From: Solirubrobacterales bacterium
GTDB taxonomy: Bacteria; Actinomycetota; Thermoleophilia; Solirubrobacterales; 70-9
DNA: 44,358 bases
Direction of reading: 5' to 3'
Assembly: GCA_025964255.1 (NCBI GenBank)
Contig: JAOPZF010000235.1
Span: forward strand, 1 to 44,358
Positions 38,718 to 44,358 of this stretch are shown here, in pieces. A model generated the notes under the pieces. It ran no database searches. It saw nothing but the letters and a program-made list of their open reading frames with translations, and was not told the DNA's origin. The position numbers and the translations under genes were made by a program. Within the stretch, counting starts at the first letter, position 1. Each line of letters opens with the position of its first letter.

Positions 38718-39640
38718 GCGCGGTCGCCGGCAGCGCCTCCGGGGCCGCGGCGAGGGGGACGGGTGCGACCGGAGAAGCGCTGGCTTCGGCGACCGACGCG
38801 TTGGTCGCCGCCGGGGTGCCCGAGGCGCGGCTCGACGCCGAACTGCTCCTCGCCCACGCGAGCGGGCGGGGGAGGGCGAGCCTGATCGCCGACCCCGGCG
38901 CGATGCTGCCGCCGGCGGTGGGCCGCCTCTTCGGCGAACTGGTGCGGCGGCGGCTGCGGCGTGAGCCGCTCGCCTACATCGTCGGGTCGAAAGGCTTCCG
39001 CCGGATCGAGCTGGAGGTCGACCGCCGCGTGTTGGTGCCGCGGCCGGAGACCGAGCTGCTGGTCGAAGTAGCGCTGGAGCGGCGGCCGGGCCGGGTGCTC
39101 GACGTCGGCACCGGGTCGGGGGCGATCGCTCTCGCCGTCGCCGACGAGATGCCCGGGGTGGAGGTCGTCGCCACCGACACCTCGCCCGGAGCCTTGGAAG
39201 TGGCGCGTGCCAACGCGGCCCGCCTTGGCCTCGCTGACCGGGTGCGCTTCGAGGCCGGGACGCTGCCCGAGGGCGAGGGCTTCGACCTCGTCCTCGCCAA
39301 CCTTCCTTACGTCGCCGAAAGCGATTGGGCGGGGCTGGAGCGCGAGGTGACCGAGTGGGAGCCGCGGGAGGCGCTGCTCGCCGGGCCCGACGGGCTCGAC
39401 GACTACCGCGAGCTGCTGGCGCCGATGGCCGAGGGACCGGCGGAGTGCCTGCGGCCGACCTTCAGCGACGCCCCGGGCGCGCTCGACGCCGTTGGCGCGA
39501 TCGCGGTCGAGATCGGCGAGGGCCAGGCGGTCGAGGTGGCCGAACTGATGCGTGACGCGGGCTTCGCCGAGGTCGAGGTGCGCGAGGACCTGGCCGGGAT
39601 CGAGCGCGTTGTGATCGGGGAGCGCGGGGCGTCGTCGTGA
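38714..39640 (+). CDS. prmC: Release factor glutamine methyltransferase PrmC
   Basis: SAM-dependent enzyme that methylates the Gln of the GGQ motif of release factors. The N-terminal helical domain (about 15-85, DALVAAGVPEARLDAELLLAHASG) and VPRPETELLVEVAL are family features; motif I is VLDVGTGSGAIALAVAD. The catalytic NPPY is here NLPY (196-199) in LVLANLPYVAESDW: the second Pro, Tyr and Asn are kept and only the first Pro is changed. It is translationally coupled to prfA and to the tsaC-like gene by GTGA overlaps on both sides. Confidence 0.94.
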   Translation: MSAVAGSASGAAARGTGATGEALASATDALVAAGVPEARLDAELLLAHASGRGRASLIADPGAMLPPAVGRLFGELVRRRLRREPLAYIVGSKGFRRIELEVDRRVLVPRPETELLVEVALERRPGRVLDVGTGSGAIALAVADEMPGVEVVATDTSPGALEVARANAARLGLADRVRFEAGTLPEGEGFDLVLANLPYVAESDWAGLEREVTEWEPREALLAGPDGLDDYRELLAPMAEGPAECLRPTFSDAPGALDAVGAIAVEIGEGQAVEVAELMRDAGFAEVEVREDLAGIERVVIGERGASS

Positions 39641-40287
39641 GCCCGCGGACAGAGGTCATGCCACTGAAGCGCGGCGGCGCGGCGGCGGCTCGGACGGCGC
39701 TCGAACGGACGATCGCCGGCGGCGGCGTCGCCGTGTTTCCGAGCGACGGCGTCTACGGCCTCGCCTGCGACCCGCTCGACGCGGCGGCGATCCACCGGAT
39801 CCACCGGCTGAAGGGCCGCGACGACGGCAAACCGGCGGCAGTTATGTATTTCTCGCCGCTGGCGATGCGCGAGCTGGTCGCCGAGCTCGGCCCGCGGGCC
39901 GCCGCGGCGGTCAGCGCGCTCCTTCCCGGCCCGGTCACCCTGGTCGTCAAGAACCCCGGCCACCGCTACCCGCTCGCCTGCCGCGAGGACGTCGAGCGAC
40001 TCGGCGTCCGCCTCCTCGCCGGCCCCCTGGCCGGGGCGATGTGCCCGCTCTTTCAGACCTCGGCCAACATCAGCGGCAAACCCGCGCCGGGTCGCTTCGA
40101 GGACGTCGCCGGCTCGATCCTCGAGGGCGTCGATCTGGCGATCGACGGCGGCGAGCTGAGCGGCCTGCCCTCGACCGTCGTCGACATCGCCGCGATCGAC
40201 GACGGCGGCGACTGGGAGATCCTCCGAGAAGGCGCGATCTCCGAAGGCGACCTGGCAAGCGCCCTCGCCACCGTCGGCCTCGACTAA
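39637..40287 (+). CDS. tsaC: Threonylcarbamoyl-AMP synthase (TsaC/Sua5 family)
   Basis: YrdC-domain enzyme that makes threonylcarbamoyl-AMP for t6A37 of ANN-decoding tRNAs. FPSDGVYGLACDPLD and IHRLKGRDDGKPAAVMYFS, with the K-x-R...K nucleotide-binding residues, are the signature; FQTSANISGKPAP is the Ser-Asn block near the C-terminus. At 216 residues it has only the YrdC domain without the Sua5 extension. GTG 39637 overlaps the prmC stop. The order prfA-prmC-tsaC is standard in actinobacteria. It ends convergent with the lysyl-oxidase-like gene, sharing CTAA at 40284-40287. Confidence 0.94.
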   Translation: MSPRTEVMPLKRGGAAAARTALERTIAGGGVAVFPSDGVYGLACDPLDAAAIHRIHRLKGRDDGKPAAVMYFSPLAMRELVAELGPRAAAAVSALLPGPVTLVVKNPGHRYPLACREDVERLGVRLLAGPLAGAMCPLFQTSANISGKPAPGRFEDVAGSILEGVDLAIDGGELSGLPSTVVDIAAIDDGGDWEILREGAISEGDLASALATVGLD

Positions 40288-41054
40288 CAGCCCGCCCCGT
40301 CGAACGGCAGCCGCACCCGCCGGTGCGAGGAGTTGTCGTGCTCGTTCGACTCGAAGAGCAGATGCTTTGGGTCGACGGTCATCGTGAAGACGAAGCAGCC
40401 GTGGAGGCCGCTGACATTGATGTATTGCTTGTCGTAGTCGGCGGGATAGATGTCCGACCAGCCGACCGAGGTGCCGAGGACGTCGTGGCGGATGCTCGGG
40501 TCCTGGTTGCAGGCGGGGTATTGGGCGTTGACGGGGGAGCGCTTGCCGGGACTGGTGCGGTCGAGGTCGCGGAGGCAGTAGTTCAGCTTCGGGCTCGTCC
40601 GCAAGATCGGGCCGATGGTGCCGTCGGGGCGCACCTTGCGCAGCTCGAAGCGCGCCAGCTGGTGGACCTTCCAGTAGGAGCCGCCGAAGTACTCGCCGAC
40701 GTCGGTGAAGTGGAGGCTCGCGTCGGTGCGCAGAATGATGTGGCCGCCGCCGGCCTTATAGATCCGCTCCGTCACCCGCATGCTCTTGCGCCCGTTGCGC
40801 GCGCCGCGCACCTCCATCGGCCCGCGCCCGCGGCTCTCGACGTCGGAGGTCGCGTGCAGGAGCGTCTTGCCGTCGTAGGTCGAGACGTACATTTCGCTCG
40901 GCGTCCCGATCTTCAGGTTGGGGCAGAGCAGGTGCCCGGAACCCGGCCCGACGCAGGGGTTCTTCGGCGCGGGCGCGGCGGCGGCCGACGCCGCGATCGG
41001 AGCCGCCAGGGCGACGGCGAGTGCGGCGACGAGGAGCGGACGAGGCGCCTTCAC
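40284..41054 (-). CDS. Secreted lysyl-oxidase-like protein with altered copper motif
   Basis: Secreted protein of 256 residues: signal peptide 1-26 ([21 protein letters not shown]), then a lysyl-oxidase-like beta domain with [32 protein letters not shown] and [14 protein letters not shown], the usual bacterial LOX ending. Cysteines at the ends and centre suggest disulfides. The copper site of bacterial LOX proteins, written roughly HxHWHxxxFARY, appears here as [13 protein letters not shown]: the first two histidine positions are Tyr and Lys. It may not bind copper. GTG 41054 follows a TACGCT box by seven bases. It is alone on its strand in the housekeeping locus. Confidence 0.75.
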   Translation of the reverse strand: MKAPRPLLVAALAVALAAPIAASAAAAPAPKNPCVGPGSGHLLCPNLKIGTPSEMYVSTYDGKTLLHATSDVESRGRGPMEVRGARNGRKSMRVTERIYKAGGGHIILRTDASLHFTDVGEYFGGSYWKVHQLARFELRKVRPDGTIGPILRTSPKLNYCLRDLDRTSPGKRSPVNAQYPACNQDPSIRHDVLGTSVGWSDIYPADYDKQYINVSGLHGCFVFTMTVDPKHLLFESNEHDNSSHRRVRLPFDGAGC

Positions 41055-41061
41055 CCGCGGC

Positions 41062-41067
41062 AGCGTA
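41062..41067 (-). promoter_or_regulatory. -10 box of the lysyl-oxidase-like gene
   Basis: Minus-strand TACGCT ends seven bases from the GTG at 41054. Confidence 0.4.
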
Positions 41068-41115
41068 TCCCGGCCGCGCCGCTATCGGGGCCCATTGCTA
41101 TGGTCGGCACAAGCG

Positions 41116-42396
41116 ATGGCTGACCTGCCCGAGAACTTCCAGACGGCCCCTCTGGCCGAGGTCGATCCCGAGATCGCGACCGTCCTCGAGCGCGAGCTGC
41201 ACCGCCAGCAGCGCACCCTGGAGATGATCGCCTCGGAGAACTTCGTGCCGCAGGCGGTCCTCGACGCGGCGGGCTCGGTGCTGACCAACAAGTACGCCGA
41301 GGGATACCCCGGCCGCCGCTACTACGGCGGCTGCGAGGAGGTCGACGTCGCCGAGCAACTGGCGATCGATCGCGCCAAGGCGCTCTTCGGGGCCGATCAC
41401 GCCAATGTCCAGCCGCACGCCGGGGCCCAGGCCAACAACGCCGTCTACTTCGGCCTGCTGGAGCTGGGCGACACGATCCTCGGCATGGCCCTCGACCACG
41501 GTGGGCATCTCAGCCACGGGATGAAAATCAACGTGTCGGGCAAGTTCTACAACCCGGTCGCCTACCACGTGCGGCGCGAGGACTACTGGGTCGACATGGA
41601 CGAGGTCGCGGCCCTCGCCGCCGAGCACAAGCCGAAGATGATCGTCGCCGGCTGGAGCGCCTACCCACGGCAGCTCGACTTCGCCGCCTTCCGCGAGATC
41701 GCCGACTCGGTCGGCGCCCTCTTAATGGTCGACATGGCCCACTTTGCTGGCCTCGTCGCCGCCAACGAGCACCCCAGCCCGGTGCCCTACGCCGACGTCG
41801 TCACCACCACCGTCCACAAGACGCTCGCCGGCCCGCGCAGCGGCATGATCCTCAGCAAAGCCGAGCACGCCAAAGCGATCGACAAAGCGATCTTCCCCGG
41901 GCAGCAGGGCGGCCCGTTGATGCACGCGATCGCCGCCAAGGCGGTGGCGCTGAAGATCGCCGCCTCGGAGCCCTTCGCCGAGCGCCAGCGGCAGACGATC
42001 GCGAACGCTCGCGCGTTCGCGATCGGCCTTGAAAGGAATGGCATCCCGGTCCTCACCGGCGGCACCGACGTGCACCTGGTGCTGGTCGACCTCACCCCGA
42101 CCGGGCTCGACGGTCAGACCGCCGAGGACCGGCTCGAGGCGGTCGGCATCACCGTCAACCGCAACGCGATCCCCTTCGACGAGCGGCCGCCGATGAACCC
42201 CTCGGGCCTGCGCATCGGCACTCCGGCGCTGACCACGCGGGGAATGAAGGAGGAGGAGATGGAGGAGATCGCCGCGGTGATCGCCGCCGCCCTCGGCTCC
42301 GACTTCGAGTCCGAAAAGGCGTCGCTCGCCGAGCGCACCGGTGCCCTGATGGACCGCCACCCGCTGTACCCGCAGCTCTCGCCGGCTTCCGTCTGA
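41116..42396 (+). CDS. glyA: Serine hydroxymethyltransferase
   Basis: PLP enzyme interconverting serine and glycine with tetrahydrofolate, 426 residues. [39 protein letters not shown] and [13 protein letters not shown] are diagnostic; PLP Lys235 is in [19 protein letters not shown] 41116 gives the standard start; in-frame sequence upstream to 40918 lies antisense to the lysyl-oxidase-like gene. TATGGT at 41099-41104 may be its -10 with a short leader. Cytoplasmic; supplies one-carbon units. Confidence 0.96.
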   Translation: MADLPENFQTAPLAEVDPEIATVLERELHRQQRTLEMIASENFVPQAVLDAAGSVLTNKYAEGYPGRRYYGGCEEVDVAEQLAIDRAKALFGADHANVQPHAGAQANNAVYFGLLELGDTILGMALDHGGHLSHGMKINVSGKFYNPVAYHVRREDYWVDMDEVAALAAEHKPKMIVAGWSAYPRQLDFAAFREIADSVGALLMVDMAHFAGLVAANEHPSPVPYADVVTTTVHKTLAGPRSGMILSKAEHAKAIDKAIFPGQQGGPLMHAIAAKAVALKIAASEPFAERQRQTIANARAFAIGLERNGIPVLTGGTDVHLVLVDLTPTGLDGQTAEDRLEAVGITVNRNAIPFDERPPMNPSGLRIGTPALTTRGMKEEEMEEIAAVIAAALGSDFESEKASLAERTGALMDRHPLYPQLSPASV

Positions 42397-42420
42397 GCGA
42401 CCCCGGCGCACGCGCCTCGT

Positions 42421-42426
42421 TAGGGT
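42421..42426 (+). promoter_or_regulatory. -10 box of leaderless DUF354 gene
   Basis: TAGGGT ends seven bases before the ATG at 42434. It overlaps the right arm of a seven-base inverted repeat (GCGACCC 42397-42403, GGGTCGC 42423-42429) that may terminate glyA. Confidence 0.45.
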
Positions 42427-42433
42427 CGCCGCG

Positions 42434-43453
42434 ATGAAAGTTTGGGTCGACTGCACCGCCGCCGCGCATCCTTTGGTCCTGCGGCCGATCATCGAGCGCC
42501 TCGAGGCGCGTGGGGATGAGGTCTTCATCACCGCCCGCGAGTACGGCCAGACGGTCGGCATCCTCGATCGGCTCGGCATGCACTACGAGGTGGTCGGGGA
42601 GCACGGCGGCGCCTCCAAATGGAGCAAGGGGCGCGCAGTCGAGAAGCGCTCCCGCGCGCTCGCCAAGCTGGTCTGGGCGAAACGCCCCGAACTGGCGCTC
42701 GCCCACGGCTCGGTCGACCTCGCCGTCGTCTCCTGGACCCTGCGCCTGCCCTCGGTGCAGATGCAGGACTACGAGTTCGCCAAGCTGCAGCGCAACATCG
42801 CCTTCCGCGCCGCCCACCGCGTGCTCGCCCCCGACGCGATCCCGGTCGACCGGCTGCGCAAGCTCGGTGCCAAGCCGAAGAAGCTGGTCCGCTACCCGGG
42901 GCTGAAGGAGGAGTACTACCTCGCCGACTTCGTCCCCGACCAGGGGATCATCGGCGACCTCGGCCTCGACCGGAACAAGGTGATCACGGTCGTCCGGCCG
43001 CCGCCCGAGACCTCCGAGTACCACGCTCCCAACGACCTCTACGCCGCCACCGTGCGCCGGCTGGCCGAGGCCGACGGCGAGGTGCAGGCGGTGATCATCC
43101 CGCGAACCGTCGAGCAAGGCGAGGCGGCGCGCGCCCTCGACGCCCCCAACCTGCTGATCCCCGAGCAGGCGATCGACGCCCAGAGCCTGATCGCCTGCGC
43201 CGACCTCGTGGTCAGCGCGGGGGGGACGATGAACCGCGAGGCGGTCGCCCTCGGCACCCCCGTCTACACCACCTTCAGCGGCAAGATGGGCGGGGTCGAC
43301 GAGGTGCTGATCCACGAAGACCGACTGCGCGTTCTGACCGACCCGGCCGAGCTGCCGCTGCGCAAGCGGACCGATCCGGTCGGCGTCCTCAATCCCCGCG
43401 ATCCCGAGTTCCTGGTCGAGGCCGTGCTCGGGGCCGTCGCGCTTTACGCGTAA
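42434..43453 (+). CDS. DUF354 protein, GT-B-like fold
   Basis: A 339-residue protein of the DUF354 group, which looks like a MurG/GT28-type glycosyltransferase fold without known activity. MKVWVDCTAAAHPLVLRPII is the usual start; SVDLAVVSWTLRLPSVQMQDYE and the C-terminal SLIACADLVVSAGGTMNREAVALGTPVYTTFSGKM (Gly-rich, donor-site-like) are the conserved blocks. The family often sits with cell-wall or S-layer sugar genes in archaea and actinobacteria. Here it lies just before a wecA/tagO-like gene, so it may act on a polyprenyl-linked sugar (inference). A TAGGGT box is seven bases before the ATG. Confidence 0.85.
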   Translation: MKVWVDCTAAAHPLVLRPIIERLEARGDEVFITAREYGQTVGILDRLGMHYEVVGEHGGASKWSKGRAVEKRSRALAKLVWAKRPELALAHGSVDLAVVSWTLRLPSVQMQDYEFAKLQRNIAFRAAHRVLAPDAIPVDRLRKLGAKPKKLVRYPGLKEEYYLADFVPDQGIIGDLGLDRNKVITVVRPPPETSEYHAPNDLYAATVRRLAEADGEVQAVIIPRTVEQGEAARALDAPNLLIPEQAIDAQSLIACADLVVSAGGTMNREAVALGTPVYTTFSGKMGGVDEVLIHEDRLRVLTDPAELPLRKRTDPVGVLNPRDPEFLVEAVLGAVALYA

Positions 43454-43513
43454 CCTGACGCGGTCCGGGACGCCGGACGTACCCTCGCACCCGATCTGAC
43501 GCGAGACTCGAAC

Positions 43514-44358
43514 TTGGCCGCGACCACCGATGCAGCACTCTCCTTCGTCGCCGCAGCGGCGATCGCCTGGCTGTTGGTTCCGTACGTAGAGCGCCTGGCC
43601 TTCCGGATCGGGGCGATCGACTACCCGGTGGAGCGCAGCCTCCACGACAAGCCGATGCCGCGCCTCTCCGGCCTGGCGATCCTGGTCGCGGTCGAGGCAT
43701 CGGGTTGGATCTGGCTCCCCGGCGACAGCCAGAGTCGCTGGATCCTGATCGGCGGCGTCGCGATGGCCGGGGTCGGGTTCCTCGACGACCTCTACGACCT
43801 GCCCGCGCTGCCGAAGCTCTGCGGCCAGATCGCCGCGGCGCTGATCCCGGTGTTGGCCGGCGTGCGGGTGGAGAACCTGACCCTGCCCTTCCTCGGCGGC
43901 TTCGAGCTGCACGGCTGGGCCTACCCGCTGACTGTGCTCGGGATCGTCGCCGTCGCCAACGTGATCAACTTCCTCGACGGCGTCGACGGGCTTGCCGCGG
44001 GCGTCTGCGCGATCGCCGCGGTGACCTTGGCGACGATCGCGCTCTCGCTCGAACGCAACTCGGCGGGCGTGCTGGCGGCGCTGACCGCGGGCGCCGCCCT
44101 CGGCTTCCTCCGCCACGGCTTCCCGCCCGCCTCGAGCTTCATGGGGGACACCGGCTCGCTGCTGCTCGGCTACATGCTCGCGACCGCCTCGGTGCAGGGA
44201 GCGCTGAAGACGAACGCCGTGATCGCCCTGGCGTTTCCGCTAATCGTGCTCGCCGTGCCGATCCTCGACACCGGCTTCGTCGTCGCCAAACGGCTCAAAT
44301 ACCGGCAGCCGATCTACCAGGCCGACAGCTGGCATTTCCACCACCGGATGGCCAACAT
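43514..44358 (+). CDS. wecA: Polyprenyl-phosphate HexNAc-1-phosphate transferase (WecA/TagO-like), 3' end beyond window
   Basis: Integral membrane enzyme of the MraY/WecA superfamily that links UDP-HexNAc to undecaprenyl or decaprenyl phosphate, first step of teichoic acid, arabinogalactan or O-antigen-like polymers. HDKPMPRLSG, FLDDLYDLP (Mg-binding Asp pair), NVINFLDGVDGLAAG and FMGDTGSLLLG are all present, and HFHHRMA is the C-terminal His motif. There are about nine membrane helices. TTG 43514 is chosen; a CTG at 43496 after a TACCCT box (43480-43485) is an alternative. No stop occurs before position 44358, so the gene is cut by the window end with little more than the C-terminus missing. 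By synteny atpI/atpB should follow. Confidence 0.92.
   Translation, partial: MAATTDAALSFVAAAAIAWLLVPYVERLAFRIGAIDYPVERSLHDKPMPRLSGLAILVAVEASGWIWLPGDSQSRWILIGGVAMAGVGFLDDLYDLPALPKLCGQIAAALIPVLAGVRVENLTLPFLGGFELHGWAYPLTVLGIVAVANVINFLDGVDGLAAGVCAIAAVTLATIALSLERNSAGVLAALTAGAALGFLRHGFPPASSFMGDTGSLLLGYMLATASVQGALKTNAVIALAFPLIVLAVPILDTGFVVAKRLKYRQPIYQADSWHFHHRMAN

Noticed and set aside
40918-41115. N-terminal extension of serine hydroxymethyltransferase
   Set aside because: Antisense to the lysyl-oxidase-like gene; ATG 41116 gives the normal enzyme start.
42155-44116. 653-codon minus-strand frame over glyA, DUF354 and the wecA-like gene
   Set aside because: Antisense to three genes with clear family motifs; composition is typical of a shadow frame.

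Overview
The window is very GC-rich with strongly GC-biased third codon positions, frequent GTG and TTG starts, ATGA/GTGA stop-start overlaps, and many genes whose start codon lies only 6-10 nt behind a TANNNT -10 box, which points to leaderless mRNAs. Protein content (DipZ, a Rv1264-like adenylate cyclase, a GH57/GT4/methyltransferase set, the rpmE-DUF1385-prfA-prmC-tsaC-glyA-wecA order) suggests a deep-branching actinobacterium, most likely Thermoleophilia/Solirubrobacterales. This is inferred from gene content and style; no marker RNA gene is present and I see no tRNA, rRNA, CRISPR array or insertion sequence.

Layout. 1-4.0 kb: a ParA-type ATPase overlapping a FtsZ that has a ~195-residue disordered N-terminal extension, then a gamma-glutamyltransferase-like Ntn hydrolase. 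4.0-5.3 kb: an array of four GGTCGA(C/T)C sites at 30-31 bp spacing before a class III adenylate cyclase. 5.3-11.6 kb: two methyltransferases, a GH57 branching enzyme, a GT4 glucosyltransferase and, after three small or regulatory genes, a hexapeptide acyltransferase. This resembles the mycobacterial Rv3030-Rv3034c methylglucose-lipopolysaccharide locus. 11.6-16.5 kb: MeaB GTPase, PRC-barrel protein, DipZ and a two-component system. 16.5-20.2 kb: aldehyde dehydrogenase, an XRE regulator-nucleotidyltransferase pair (toxin-antitoxin-like), an HxlR regulator, a 49-residue basic protein coupled to a thioesterase. 20.2-25.2 kb: PepA, thiolase, HAD phosphatase, DMT permease and the B12-binding subunit of an acyl-CoA mutase. 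25.2-28.9 kb: etfB-etfA-ETF:quinone oxidoreductase behind a palindromic operator. 28.9-30.3 kb: small membrane proteins and a permease.

30.3-34.5 kb is the strongest candidate for an undescribed pathway: a DegT-type sugar aminotransferase, a single polypeptide fusing an NDP-sugar epimerase/dehydratase to a MGDG-synthase-like glycosyltransferase and a transmembrane helix, and a membrane-anchored polysaccharide deacetylase, consistent with making a modified amino-sugar glycolipid. 34.4-36.3 kb: a LexA-type box ahead of a small ORF, then an alpha/beta hydrolase divergent from a TetR regulator. 36.3-44.4 kb: conserved housekeeping locus rpmE-DUF1385-prfA-prmC-tsaC, a secreted lysyl-oxidase-like protein on the other strand, glyA, a DUF354 protein and a wecA/tagO-like gene that runs off the window; by synteny the ATP synthase operon would be expected to follow.

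The genes form several working groups: acyl-CoA/fatty-acid oxidation (thiolase, ETF, ETF-QO, thioesterase, MeaB and mutase subunit), cell-envelope glycan and glycolipid synthesis, cell division and chromosome segregation, and translation termination (RF1, its methylase PrmC, L31). Start sites were re-chosen where a Shine-Dalgarno, a stop-start overlap or a leaderless promoter supported it. No database or alignment could be run; homolog names rest on recognised motifs and remembered family order.
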